NCBI GenBank assembly: GCA_051710585.1
Contig: JBPESP010000001.1
Location: 620,001 to 684,000 of the forward strand
DNA from: JBPESP01 sp051710585
Lineage (GTDB): Bacteria > Pseudomonadota > Gammaproteobacteria > Enterobacterales > Enterobacteriaceae
Direction of reading: 5' to 3'
Length of the DNA: 64,000 bases
The translations under genes and the position numbers were made by a program. Below are positions 32,500-44,120 of this stretch, one piece after another (position 1 is the stretch's first letter; every line of letters begins with the position of its first letter). Under the pieces are notes generated by a model that saw nothing but the letters and a program-made list of their open reading frames with translations, made no database searches and was not told where the DNA came from.

Positions 32500-33800
32500 G
32501 AGTGTAGATATCCTAGATAAAATGGTTTTTATAAAAAATGAACTTATTAAATATTGTTAAGTAGACACGAAACGTGCTGGATAAACGGACTTGTAGCTCC
32601 GTTATTAAATAGAGATAACAGTGTAGTAGGGTAACCAATTATCACTGAAGGGTAATATATCTTTAAGTATTCCTATATTTATAATCAAGATGCTCAAGCC
32701 TCTATAGTGGTCCTGTAAAGATGATGACGATCATGACAGTATTATTTATTGACGTTAAGGAAAATAATTATTATAGCCATATCTTGAGAAAATGGATTAG
32801 TTGAAATCGCTCTCATGGATGCTAAAATGCTGGTTCCTGTTAATTTGTTTATCACTGACGGTGATATAAGGATTTTAGAAGGTTGATTAATATACTTTTA
32901 TTGAAATAAAATGAATTATTAAATTAGAAAATCTATTTATAACTTTATAGTAGTAAAAACACCGCGGAGTGGTATTTTTTCTGAAAAAAGAAAGCAGTGA
33001 TAGACTGATAATAAATATTCTCTCTAGTACGTACTGTAAGATTAATGATATTAATAGATAAAGAAAAAAAGAAGCGCTAATATAGTTAGCGGGCTGTAGT
33101 ATTATACTACATGATCTTCTCGATATCACTCAAGCGCTGGATATATCCACTAACATAAAACATCGAATGTCCTACATTCTATGTAGAAGTAATTTATTTA
33201 ATCATGAGAAAAATGAAAGATATTATCTTACTTGTTAATACTATATATATTCTATTTTAAGATAATGATTCGTTTCCTTTCTCAAAGAGACTGTTACATA
33301 AATTAAATGCTGAATGGTATGCAGAGCATGGTGATTGATGCTCAGAAAGAGCATAAGAATATTTTAGCTAAGATAGGCGTAATTCTTAATATTAACCAGT
33401 AGAGACAGTTATTGGCAACAGTTAAAGCCAATCTCGCTAGCTTATTATTTTAAGCAATCAGCAGTGTTTATGTCTGTAGAGTGGTTATCTGTGTTACCTA
33501 TCATAAAGATCCAAATATGTTATTTCTCGATACAAAACAGAATTTTTAGTGAAAAAATACTATGCGTTTTAGTTAAAATGGTAATATTATGATGACGACA
33601 GGCAAATCTGATTCAGATATAGCCTGAATAGTACTATAGGTAGTATTAATTACAAGTTAAGACGAATGAATAATAGTGGTAAATATGTGGTAGTGCAGAA
33701 GGTCACCCGCGTCTGTCTGTAAACGATAGAGAGTTCATATCTTTATCGGTATATAAAGTAGGAGTGTGTTAGCACTGTAGTGCTTGAAACTTAAGTAACA

Positions 33801-35200
33801 TTACTATTATACTTATGTTCTTTACAAGAACTATTAATAGTATTAGTGCTTTAACTATCAGTTAATAGCTTAAACGGATAAATAAACTTATGGGACGGTA
33901 TAGAGTTAGATATAAGTTTTATTTTTGTTTAGATAAATTTCTGATAATAGATATTTATACTTTTTTAAAAAAAAGTATAAACCATTGGAATATATTAAAG
34001 ATAAACTAGAGCTTTTTAATAAAAGCCACTTTGGTGAAGAAACTTAGTTAATTTCTGAGTTAGAAAAATTAAAATAATAATCGTAGGATATGTTTCTTGG
34101 AAGTTTTAAGTACTTTAATAAAAGTTAAAGGTAAACAAATAATAATCAATGAAATAGTTTAATTAACTAGTGTTATTTTAATGTAACTATCTAAAGTTTT
34201 AATTCTAAAGATTTTAATCTTTAGAATTAAAACTACTATATAATGTATTTGTTAGTTTAATTTTTTTACACAAAAGCTAAAATAAAACAAATATACATCA
34301 TATTTTTTATAAAAAATAAAACTATCAGATGTGATGATTTAATCTAATATTAATATTATCTATATTAGATTTAGGATTATATTTCTAAATTTTAGAATAT
34401 GAATTTAATTCAAGAAAAGTAGAGATAAATAAAAAGTGTAATAAAGTGCTCTGTTGCGCACTATTAAAGAAAAAATTTAATATTTGAATAATTGTTTTAA
34501 TAAAAAAATTTCTCAACGTCCATTAGATAAAATACTTTTAAATAAAAAAATCAAAAAACTATAATTCCAAGTGATGCTAAAGTTATTATATAGCATAAGT
34601 CTAAGATGGATAAACATTAAAAATATTATACTATATAGCTTTATAAGCTCCCTGCTTAAGCCACTAAATAGAAGTATATAGCTTATGTTAAACAGGTCTT
34701 AACAGAAATAATTTTTAATAAAATATAACTCAGCATTATAAATTTATTAATTAATTTATAATTAGCTGCTTCTATTATTTTTTTTATAATTAGAAAAGAA
34801 TAATTATAGATAACAAAAAGTTAAAGTAAATTTAAGAAGATCTAATTTATTATTATCTTTATTTAATATTTAATTAAGTATTAATAGACACTATTAATTA
34901 ATATTTTTAAAATTTTAAATATTTTTACTTTTGTGAAAAGTCATTAATAAATCAATCTAATATATGCATCAACATCATCTTTAATTATATATAAAATTTA
35001 TAATTAATAGTATATTACTAATATAAATAATTCATGATCATATCATATATATTTAGTATATATTGATGCATAGTGATTAACTAAAATTTGGCACTATGTT
35101 AGAGTTTCTTAATATTTATTTTTTAATTTATTTGTTGAAATTTCACTATCATATTGATTTTTTTCTTGACTATAATATATTATTCCACAGTATATTCTAA
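33801..35200. other. Extremely AT-rich stretch
   Basis: By eye this 1.4 kb is about 80% A+T, clearly above the rest of the window, with stops in all frames. It contains the 19-bp inverted repeat at 34195-34234. No gene, tRNA or origin-like cluster of DnaA boxes was found. Confidence 0.8.
34195..34234. repeat. Perfect 19-bp inverted repeat, 2-base centre
   Basis: AGTTTTAATTCTAAAGATT (34195-34213) and its exact reverse complement (34216-34234) flank TT. Confidence 0.97.
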
Positions 35201-35276
35201 ATTTTATAAGATACTTCGTTGAAGCCTATAATGATCCATTACTGATATCTTCTTTTAGATTTATGAAGAAGCGCTA

Positions 35277-35315
35277 TATCAGTATGCTTCTCACATGGTG
35301 AGAAGCATACTGATA
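35277..35315. repeat. Perfect 18-bp stem, 3-base loop, followed by T-rich DNA
   Basis: TATCAGTATGCTTCTCAC pairs exactly with 35298-35315 across ATG. The forward strand continues CTTTATTTTATT. It could act as an intrinsic terminator, although no intact gene is adjacent. Confidence 0.95.
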
Positions 35316-35339
35316 CTTTATTTTATTCGCTAAACCCAT

Positions 35340-35510
35340 AGAAATTCATCATAACTCTGCTTCTTTATTATAAAGAAGAACCATAAACAACTATAAAATA
35401 TAACTCTTGCTGGTTTATTATCCCTGCGTTTCCCTAATATAGATGCAGGTTACATTACTATACTATACTTAGTTTTGCTCTGTTACGCCAAATTAGTGCT
35501 AATGATTTTA
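35340..35510 (-). mobile_element. Probable third fragment of the IS3-family transposase
   Basis: Reverse reading shares a diverged block with the copy at 56.4-56.9 kb (GTAACAGAGC...ACT-AGTATA). It then reads KPARVIFYSC, resembling the VMFHSDQG catalytic Asp region. The intervening segment seems deleted. Much weaker than the other two copies. Confidence 0.35.
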
Positions 35511-36052
35511 TCCTAAAAAAGGATGCAGTTTATGGTGTGACTGTTGTTGGTGAAAATACATTTTCGTTAGAAAAGCAGTGTTCTATACGTATAAAAGTGG
35601 CAAGCTTCCTAAATTTTGAGCAATTAAGAATTAATGTTATTAATCCGCCGAGTTAGCACTGAACCGCGATATTGTCTTGCTTACTATGACGGGTTTTTAA
35701 TTATTTTTTGGAGCCACTTACATGCCGGTTAAGTTAATGGAGCGTAGCTATGCTACTGAAAAAACAGCAGAGCGACAGCTATGACGGGCTATAGATTTGC
35801 AGTATTGATGTTATGATTTTCGTTTGTGTAAAAATTCGACGCCAGCACGCTTGAGTTACTTTTGCATTAAAACCTAGAAGCGCATTGCCATTTAAGAAAG
35901 CTTTTTTCTATTTTTATCTGTTGCTGTTTATGTCCTTCCTGATTATGACTGTTAGTCAAGTTGTTATATAAAGTCACTATAGAATACACCGGTTTTAAAT
36001 CTTTTTGATGACTTCATGAAAAGAACGCCGTATCTAATGAAAGCGAGGAACT

Positions 36053-36214
36053 ATGAACTATGCGCATCCTGAAGCCCTTTACTGGAATAAGACTATTAAT
36101 CGGCTTGATCTTAACTCATCATTGAAATTGCATATTGAACTGATAAAAAATCATCTATGGCTAAAATCAGACCGATGTCTGCGGTGCGGCGAAATTATCG
36201 CCATTGACGATTAA
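36053..36214 (+). CDS. Possible small protein of 53 residues with a CxxC motif
   Basis: An ATG-started frame preceded by GCGAGGAA about five bases upstream, a strong Shine-Dalgarno for this window. The predicted peptide starts MNYAHPEALYWNKTINR and ends DRCLRCGEIIAIDD. The CLRC pair could bind metal or form a disulfide, but two cysteines alone do not make a zinc finger. Codon usage resembles the intact genes, and the DNA is GC-richer than its surroundings. No membrane segment or signal peptide is seen. I do not recognise the family. It could be a live small gene, or a 5' fragment of a longer dead one: after the TAA no further coding is evident. Confidence 0.5.
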   Translation: MNYAHPEALYWNKTINRLDLNSSLKLHIELIKNHLWLKSDRCLRCGEIIAIDD

Positions 36215-37857
36215 TAAATATACCTTTATTTCTACGTTATCCTACGTAGTAATTATGCCTAAAGAGGACAGTCCTATTTCTTATTTGTTTTGTTTTTAAG
36301 AAATGTGCTTGTTTAATTTGATGTTATTAGCGATAATAAAATTATCGTTAGCTTTCCAGTATTTATCTAAATAAGGTTGAGCTTTTCCTTAAACACCTTA
36401 CTCTTTATTTATTAGGTATTGATTTCATAAGATAGTGATGAAACGGCAAAATGCCGCTTATCGACAGTATTTGCCCATAAATTTTGTATACCGCTGGTGC
36501 CCATTTTTTGCTACCGTCTGGCGATGAATGAAAGCGTATATCATCGGAGGATATGGAAGTTTCTTAATCACGCATTTCATAATTGGAAGGTCTTATCGAT
36601 GAGCTGTTAACATTTGTATAATTCAACTAACTGCAGTTTTTATTAAAATTAACCGCTTTCGATTTGCCGCGCTAGCGCGGCGATAAATTGCATGGTTTGC
36701 ATACTCTTTTAAATCCGTAATGCGCTATTGCCAAGAGGATCCCTCCGGCTTTTAACCTTTTTATGCATTAATGTGGTTGTGAGGAGATAAAGATATAATA
36801 AGTGTTATTGTATGTCGTAACTAAAAGTGCTTATCCTTTTTTTAGGGCGTGCGTGAAGATTCTCTTTCTTTTTAATAAAGAACCACTGTTGTGCAAGCGG
36901 TTAAAGAGTGGATACTATTTCTGCTGCTTAATTGAGCTACTCTTCTCGCTCCAATGTGTATCCTTACCGCTTACCCGGATAAGGTCTTCGCTAGTCTTGT
37001 TTGCGATATATCGCTATAATCGTGACACTAGGTAATTTAGACATCTCTCATTAGAGACTAATCTATAATGTATAATTATCGTTATGGAAATTATTCTAGA
37101 TGTCTTTGTACTCTGCGCACTAATTAATATATTATTCTATAATTTAAACTTCTTCTTGGAAGAAGAAGCCTACGGCTAATTGCCTTTATTCGATTGAATA
37201 TAATATTTTTTATTCTTCTTAGAAACCGTTATCGGCTATAGCGAGTAAATTCTACATGAATGAATCTCAATATAATCATAATATAAATTTCTCTATATAT
37301 CATACCTTTGTTGTTCTTGATTTTTATGACGTCACTTTTCTCTCCTGGTTCAGAGCAGCACTAAGTATGAGCTGCGAACGTTGTTCTTTGGTCACGATAA
37401 CCGTAAGGCGATAATCAAATCTCGCTGTTATGTAGTATTTCATTACCGATCAGCAGTGCTAGCAGTATCAGACCAGCGCTATAAAACTTTGGTAGTTATC
37501 TTGTTTAATAAACGTCTAAACCCTTAGGTGATGGTTGAGTCGTGCTATCCTCGTTCTGAGGGGAAAAGAATTTTATGTTAATAAACCTGAAGCATGTTTT
37601 AATGCTTTGAAACCGCTGGTTCCGCCAATGGGAGAGAGATCACAAAGTGTTAATTCTATAATTAAATAGGCAGAATGATACGTATATCTGCAATAGCAAG
37701 ATGCTTTTACAGATGAAAACTAGAAAATTTCTGGCTAACCAGTATAAATCCGCGCGCCACTCATTACCGTAATACGCGATAGTTGAGGCAATTAAACACG
37801 CTTCAGCAGGATACGATGGCGCCATGAATGTCGGGGGGTTATGTCATGATTTTGCGG
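36215..37857. other. Eroded spacer downstream of hrpA
   Basis: No alignable protein was found on either strand. It contains a 16-bp perfect palindrome GCCGCGCTAGCGCGGC (36666-36681). The open frame 36802-37035 is AT-biased and gives no recognisable product. Confidence 0.5.
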
Positions 37858-40800
37858 TTAAGGTTGAATAAAATTCATGGCTTTCTGAATACGTTTTTCC
37901 GATATCGGAGTGGGTGTTCCTAGCTGTTGTGCAAAGAAGCTGACTCGAAGCTCCTCAATCATCCAGTAAATTTCTGCGACATCATCCCCGTCGCGCCGGT
38001 CTAAAGGTAATTTAGCTTGCCATTGCCGCCAATCCTGTTGCAGGATTTTGACTTTCATCATTTGCACGCGGTCGCGATGAGGGTCGATGGTAAGCTTATT
38101 CAAACGGAGTTCAATAGCGCGTAAATAACGTAAAATATCCCCTAACCGCCGCCAGCCGCTAGCAGTGATAAAACCCCGATACACCAGACCATTAAGTTGG
38201 GTTTTAATATCTGAAAATGTCAGTGCCTGGCTAAGATCTATTTTGTTCTTTAAACACTTATGAATAGCAAACATCACACTCAAGATTTGTTCTACTTCAT
38301 TGGCTATTTCAATCACCACTGTGTTAAGATGTCTGCAAACATATTCCTGTAGTCGTTGGAAATCTTGTTCTTGCCATACCGCCCCGCCTTGGTCCATCAT
38401 CAGTTTATCCACCCCACAGTTAATACAGTCATCTATCAACTCCAGGACTTTGCTGTAAGGATTGAAATAAAGTCCTAGTTTTGTTTTATTGGGTAGCTTT
38501 TTATGCAGGTATTTTATCGGAGAAGGAATATTCAATAACAACAAACGGCGCAATCCTTGCCACATTGCTCGTTGTTGCTCTTTTTCTGTCTCAAATAACT
38601 TGATGGAGACACTTTGTTTCTCGTCCACTAACGCCGGCCAGGCTATAAGGAAATAATCGCCTTTTTTCTCTTCGAACCGCTGCGGCAAGGTACCAAAATT
38701 CCAGCATTGTAGATTCTTTTTCTCTAGGCTTTTATCTATTACCGCTGCTAACGTCTGCTGCATGTTATTTTTAAGCTTGGCTTTCAGTGTATCCAGATCT
38801 TTGCCTTCAGCTAGAATTTTTTGTTGCTCATTCATAACGCGGAAGGTGATTTTCAGATGATCTGGTACCCGATTCAATTGCCAGGTATCTCGTTCAATGG
38901 TAACACCGCTTATGTGCCGTAATTCCCGTTCAAGGGCATCTAGCAGTGGAATTTCATAGGGCGTTGTCCGTGCCAGAAACGCCTCGGCATAATTTGCCGC
39001 TGGCATAAAGTTACGGCGTAATGATTTTGGTAGCGACTTAATAAGTGCAATGATCAACTCTCGACGGATGCCGGGAATTTGCCAATCGAACCCCTGTGGC
39101 GAAACTTGATTTAACAGCGGTAACGGAATGTGTACTATAACACCATCGGTATCGTTACCAGGCTCAAATTGATAATCCAGGCGTAGTTTTAGGTTAGCTT
39201 GGTGCCAAAGGTTTGGATAATCAACCTCGCTTATTGTTTCCAGGTTTGTGCGCACTAGCATAGTTTTAGTAAAATTAAGTCGCTCAGGATCGATCTTTTG
39301 TACTTGCCGCCACCAGCTATTGAAGTGGCGCGTTGATACGACTTCCTGACCAATACGATCATCGTAAAACTTAAACAGCGTTTCATTATCCACTAAAATA
39401 TCTCGCCGCCTAGATTTATGTTCTAGCTCCTCTACCTCATCTAAAAGCTGCCTATTGACATGGAAAAAAAGATGACGGGTTTGCCAGTCCCCTTCTATCA
39501 GCGCATGACGAATAAATAGTTTGCGGCATAAGAGTGGATCGATAGATCCATAATTCACTCTACGCCCAATGACAATGGGTAGGCCTAATAGCGTGACCCG
39601 CTCCGTGGCTATCACTGTACCAGAGGTTTTCTCCCAGTGCGGTTCGCTGTAGGTGCGTTTTACCAGATGGGAAGCTAGCGCTTCTATCCACTCCGGTTCA
39701 ATTCTGGCAGCGATGCGCCCCCATATCCGGCTAGTTTCTACCAGCTCTGCCACCATGGTCCATTTCGGTGGTTTCTTAAACAACGCTGATCCAGGATATA
39801 GCGCAAAACGGGTGTTATAGATACCGGTATATTCTTGCTTGTCGGTATCTTTCTGTCCAATATGGGACAGAAAGCCGGTTAAGAGAGCGCAGTGTAATGA
39901 TCTGTAATCCACGGGCTTTGTATTAATTACTAACCCTAGGGTTTTCACTGTCCTTCGCAATTGTGTATAGACATCTTGCCATTCCCGTACCCGTAAATAA
40001 CTGAGAAAACCCTCCCTACACTGTCGGCGAAATTGGTTAGAAGAAAGGGTTTTTTGCTGTGTTTCCAGATAGTCCCATAAGTTAATAAACATTAGAAAAT
40101 CAGACTCTTTATTTGCGAAACGATGATGTTTTTCATCCGATGCTTGCTTTTTATCTATCGGTCTTTCACGCGGATCTTGAATTGATAATGCGGCAGCAAT
40201 AATCATAACTTCACGTACACAATCACCTTTCCGGGCTGCCAGTATCATCCGTGCTAACCGCGGGTCTAGCGGCAGTTGAGCTAATTGCTGGCCAAGTTGT
40301 GTCAGACAATAGCCCTGTTCTGTTTTGCTTTCGAGTGCCCCTAATTCTTCTAAAAGTCGCACACCGTCTTGAATATACTTTTTGTTGGGCGCCTCGAGAA
40401 AAGGAAAGGCTGCAATATCGCCAAGTCCCAGTGCCGTCATTTGTAGAATGACGGACGCTAAGTGAGTACGCAGTATTTCAGGGTCGGTAAAGCTAGGCCG
40501 CAAAAGAAAATCCTGTTCTGCATATAGGCGTATACAAATACCTTCTGATACGCGGCCGCAGCGTCCCTTGCGTTGATTGGCCGATGCTTGAGAAATTGGC
40601 TCAATAGGTAGGCGTTGTATTTTGCTACGAAAACTGTAACGGCTAATGCGTGCCATGCCGGGATCGATGACATATTTGATACCTGGTACAGTGAGTGATG
40701 TTTCGGCTATATTTGTCGCTAATACGATGCGTCTTCCGGTATGAGATTGGAACACCCGATTTTGTTCAGCGTTAGACAAGCGGGCATATAGTGGCAGCAC

Positions 40801-41607
40801 CTCGGTATGAGGGAGATTAAGTTGATTGAGCCCATCTGCGATTTCATGAATTTCACGTTCGCCGCTCATGAAAATGAGAATATCCCCAGGTCCCTCTCGG
40901 TTAAGCTCATGCACTGCATTATAGATCCCTTGTGCCTGAGCCCCCCCATCGCCCACCTGTGTTATAAGCGGGCGATAGCGCACCTCTACCGGATACGTGC
41001 AGCCAGACACTTCAATGATTGGCGCGTGATGAAAGTGACGCGAAAAGCGCTCTGGATCGATAGTGGCGGAGGTAATTATGACTTTTAGATCAGGTCTGCG
41101 CGGTAATAGCTGATGCAGGTAGCCCAATATAAAATCGATATTCAGGCTACGTTCGTGGGCTTCATCGATGATTAAGGTGTCATATTGTAATAGCTGGCGA
41201 TCTTGCTGTATTTCCGTAAGGAGTATCCCGTCTGTCATCAATTTTACCAGAGTATTATTACCTATCTGATCATTAAATCGCACTTTATAACCCACGGTGC
41301 CCCCAAGCGGGGTGGCAAGCTCGTTAGCAATACGATTAGCCACGCTGCGTGCCGCTAGTCTTCGTGGCTGCGTATGCCCTATCATGCCGGTAACTCCTCG
41401 CCCGAGTTCGAGACATATTTTTGGTAACTGAGTTGTTTTACCAGAACCGGTTTCTCCAGCTACGATGACCACCTGATGGTCCATTATCGCTTTTAAGATA
41501 GCCTGACGTTTCTGTGTAACTGGCAAATTTTCTGGGTAGATAATAGGGGGTATGGCTGCACGGCGCTCTTGAATCCTCTGAAGCGAAGTAGGGTTGCCGG
41601 TTTCCAT
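37858..41607 (-). CDS. hrpA: ATP-dependent DEAH-box RNA helicase HrpA
   Basis: The 1249-residue frame aligns along nearly all of E. coli HrpA (1300). Walker A is GETGSGKTTQ (51-60), the DEAH box 148-151, motif III SATIDPERFS (near 181), and the RecA2 motifs ATNIAETSLTVPG and QRKGRCGR. The HA2/OB region and long C-terminal HrpA-specific domain are complete, ending AMNFIQP. HrpA resolves stalled ribosomes and processes some mRNAs in E. coli. The usable ATG at 41607 (METGNPTSLQ) is internal relative to E. coli: about the first 50 residues are missing because the DNA just upstream is frameshifted. That N-terminal part precedes the helicase core, so the protein may still work. Confidence 0.95.
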   Translation of the reverse strand: METGNPTSLQRIQERRAAIPPIIYPENLPVTQKRQAILKAIMDHQVVIVAGETGSGKTTQLPKICLELGRGVTGMIGHTQPRRLAARSVANRIANELATPLGGTVGYKVRFNDQIGNNTLVKLMTDGILLTEIQQDRQLLQYDTLIIDEAHERSLNIDFILGYLHQLLPRRPDLKVIITSATIDPERFSRHFHHAPIIEVSGCTYPVEVRYRPLITQVGDGGAQAQGIYNAVHELNREGPGDILIFMSGEREIHEIADGLNQLNLPHTEVLPLYARLSNAEQNRVFQSHTGRRIVLATNIAETSLTVPGIKYVIDPGMARISRYSFRSKIQRLPIEPISQASANQRKGRCGRVSEGICIRLYAEQDFLLRPSFTDPEILRTHLASVILQMTALGLGDIAAFPFLEAPNKKYIQDGVRLLEELGALESKTEQGYCLTQLGQQLAQLPLDPRLARMILAARKGDCVREVMIIAAALSIQDPRERPIDKKQASDEKHHRFANKESDFLMFINLWDYLETQQKTLSSNQFRRQCREGFLSYLRVREWQDVYTQLRRTVKTLGLVINTKPVDYRSLHCALLTGFLSHIGQKDTDKQEYTGIYNTRFALYPGSALFKKPPKWTMVAELVETSRIWGRIAARIEPEWIEALASHLVKRTYSEPHWEKTSGTVIATERVTLLGLPIVIGRRVNYGSIDPLLCRKLFIRHALIEGDWQTRHLFFHVNRQLLDEVEELEHKSRRRDILVDNETLFKFYDDRIGQEVVSTRHFNSWWRQVQKIDPERLNFTKTMLVRTNLETISEVDYPNLWHQANLKLRLDYQFEPGNDTDGVIVHIPLPLLNQVSPQGFDWQIPGIRRELIIALIKSLPKSLRRNFMPAANYAEAFLARTTPYEIPLLDALERELRHISGVTIERDTWQLNRVPDHLKITFRVMNEQQKILAEGKDLDTLKAKLKNNMQQTLAAVIDKSLEKKNLQCWNFGTLPQRFEEKKGDYFLIAWPALVDEKQSVSIKLFETEKEQQRAMWQGLRRLLLLNIPSPIKYLHKKLPNKTKLGLYFNPYSKVLELIDDCINCGVDKLMMDQGGAVWQEQDFQRLQEYVCRHLNTVVIEIANEVEQILSVMFAIHKCLKNKIDLSQALTFSDIKTQLNGLVYRGFITASGWRRLGDILRYLRAIELRLNKLTIDPHRDRVQMMKVKILQQDWRQWQAKLPLDRRDGDDVAEIYWMIEELRVSFFAQQLGTPTPISEKRIQKAMNFIQP

Positions 41608-41608
41608 T

Positions 41609-41746
41609 TTATTGATTCCACTGTTGCTGTGACTCGCTGTTCAAAGGGCATATTGCGCTATCCTGTAAGCAGCGCTTTGGCATCTTTTTGTCGCGGATCA
41701 TAACATCGTTTAGCGTCACGGTCAGTGCTGTAAGGGATAAATTCAT
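41609..41746 (-). pseudogene. hrpA: Frameshifted former N-terminus of HrpA
   Basis: ATG at 41746 opens 45 codons, starting MNLSLTALTVTLNDVMIRDK. This resembles the HrpA N-terminus (FTALQQRLDSLMLRDR). The frame ends at a TAA overlapping the region just before the ATG used by the long frame. The two pieces are out of register, so at least one indel has cut the native N-terminus off. Confidence 0.75.
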
Positions 41747-41969
41747 ATTTATATTCCTTTATCGCCCGGACATGCCTATCTAGGCTAATCTTATCTTTAA
41801 AATTTTCATTAGTATTATACCATTAAGACGGTGGGTAATCCGATGATGGCTTTTAGTATTGTTCAATGATTTCCAATAAACAACTCAAATTATTGTGTTA
41901 TAAGCTCAACAGGAAGTTGATTAAAGTAAACACTAGGTTGTCGAACCTAGATATTATTAAAGAATAACC

Positions 41970-42580
41970 ATGAGCAAAGTTTTTTCTAGTTAAGCTCAGT
42001 ATCTATCTTCCTAAACTAGTCTATTGGCTGACCATGTCATTAATAAATGAAGCAAGTAGTATTCAAATGATGATGTTATTATTGTATGTGATTTAGGCAC
42101 TCAACCGCCATGAAATTAGATAGTGAGTTGAGTTTTGCACTGCGTTTCTCTGGCGCTATATCTTGACCCTACCACTAGCAGTTAGCGCTGGAATTATCTG
42201 TCGAGCTGATAGGAGTCTCATAGAATAATGATATGTGTGTACCACACTAATATATAATTTTCGATACCTAGTCAGTTAAAAAAAACTATTTTATATAATT
42301 ATCGTTCGTACCGGTGTAACTTTCCGTTACAGCAAGCAGGATCCAGAAGGGTTTATAAAAACACGCGCTTATTATCACTGTCCTCTGTAGTATTCATAAA
42401 GATACCCATAGCGCTCTCTTGTCACTTACTATCTACATTTCTTCTTGGGATTAAAGTTATCACTGACATAAGTTTTATTTACGCTGAAGGCGTAGTGACT
42501 TATTGATCTGGAAGTAGCAGTGAAAACATAGAAAAGGTAAAGTCCTCATTTAGAGGTTTGTTTCTACTTAACATGAGCTC
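41970..42580 (+). pseudogene. azoR: FMN-dependent NADH-azoreductase remnant
   Basis: ATG 41970 begins MSKVF like AzoR MSKVLVL. NDDVIIVCDLGTQP (ADEITVRDLAANP), FALRFSGAI and LALELSVELIGVS (ALALSDELIAEL) follow. At 42303 there is IVRTGVTFRYSKQDPEGF, matching LVARAGVTFRYTENGPEGL. Several stops interrupt it. azoR is the neighbour of hrpA in E. coli. Confidence 0.92.
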
Positions 42581-44120
42581 TCATACTAAGGCATCAATTG
42601 CGCCAATCGATGCCGCTTGGTTAGCGTACTTGTTGTTCAACAGCACCTTTTGCGGATCGGCTTTAATTGCGAGTATTTAGCTCGTGAAAGGGAATGGAGT
42701 AAACTATTTAATCAATCTGTAAAGTGATAGGTTAGCGGATCTCTAACTGCTAGCAGTTCTGCGTCAGACGATTAGCATAATAATGCTTGGTGTCTATGAA
42801 AAGAATTATCACTATACCATATATTGCCTCGCTTAGTACGCTAAGCCCCTTCTGCGCGACGCGGATGCGATTAGACTATATCAGATCAGAAAAAAACCTA
42901 CCTCAAATGCCTTACTCAGGCATTTGAGGTATTATTCTGCTAAATACTGTAACTGGTAAAATATGCTAGCGTACGGTATCAATTATAAAGCATATTTTAA
43001 TCCCCCGCTAGACGCAATAGTAACGGGTAGTAGGCGTGGTGATATTGCCTTGTAATTCGCTGCGGATAGCGGTATATAGCCATAAATTATTGTCATTTTT
43101 TATTTTACCATTCAAGTAAAAGAGTAAATGATTATCTGTCACCAGGAACGTTACAAGATCGATGACATTCAGCACTATGTTAGTTGATGATCGTTCATGG
43201 TTAATACTATGGTCAGATTTTTGCCTTAATAAGTTATAATATAATAATTATTTATCATTAAGTGAATGAAATCTTTTTTTAGTTACGCCTATAGTATTTA
43301 TTTTCGCTTGAACACGTATCACTTCTTTACCGAGAATAATTGGTAGAATTTCTTAGTAATAAAATTGCGTACAGGCCATGGCAACGCTAAAGGGGTTCCT
43401 TGTTAATATGTGTCCCGTGTTGTTTATACAAAATCATCGATATTGGTATTTGTTCAGTAAATGAACAAATAAGGGTCGACTCTATGGTTAGCCCCACTTC
43501 GTTTAATTATTTAAACAGCTATTCTGAGTGGTATATAAACTTCTTTGCAATTGCTAAAGCATTATGTCAACAAAATTGCGGGTCCTTCCAACGCTTGGTT
43601 AAACAAATAGATTAAGGAGGGTGCTGACGCCGGCTGATAGTGAATATGCTTAATGATATAGGACCACTATGCTAGCTTCGTAGCGCTGCGCTGATTATTT
43701 AGCACTAATCAACCGGCATAATCTGCTTGATTCCCGCCGGGAAATTCACTGAAGTATAATTTAATATTTCATCATTAACAACTGTGGCAGTAATAAATTC
43801 TTCTTGGAGAACCAGAAAACTGTTTTCCCGTATCGTGCATTCCTACCTGGAACCGGTTATACCATCAGGTAAGGTACTAGCTTAATTAAAAATGTACACA
43901 AGAGATTACGTAAGGAAAAAGGCAAATTCTTTCAGCCACAGAAAGCTTATACAGTATTTTTTGCTGGCTTTTTTCTTAGTTATCTTTTGGCATGATTAAT
44001 AACACTGATAATCTTGATAAACGTAGTATGGTAGCTAGTAATTGTTTCTGAGTAATGCTTGAGCCTGTTGAGCATTAAGCGCATCATATTTTTAGTGGTC
44101 AAGCTAAACTAATCACCGTA
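42581..44120. other. Unassigned eroded spacer
   Basis: No protein recognised. It includes the perfect hairpin at 42899-42931. On the reverse strand near 42600-42660 there is a short coding-like run (KADPQKVLLNNKYANQ) that I cannot assign. Confidence 0.45.
42899..42931. repeat. Perfect 14-bp stem, 5-base loop
   Basis: TACCTCAAATGCCT pairs exactly with AGGCATTTGAGGTA across TACTC, with A-run before and TTATT after. This is bidirectional terminator-like form, or a mutational hairpin. Confidence 0.95.

Larger units (their letters stand above)
27311..33800. other. Longest unassigned stretch
   Basis: No protein could be aligned with confidence. Genes beyond grxB in E. coli (yceB, pyrC, dinI) were looked for without a convincing match. 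It holds the hairpins at 27991-28042 and 28806-28867 and two coding-like fragments (29077-29340 and 32263-32499). Composition varies from moderately GC-rich (29.0-32.5 kb) to AT-rich. Confidence 0.5.
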
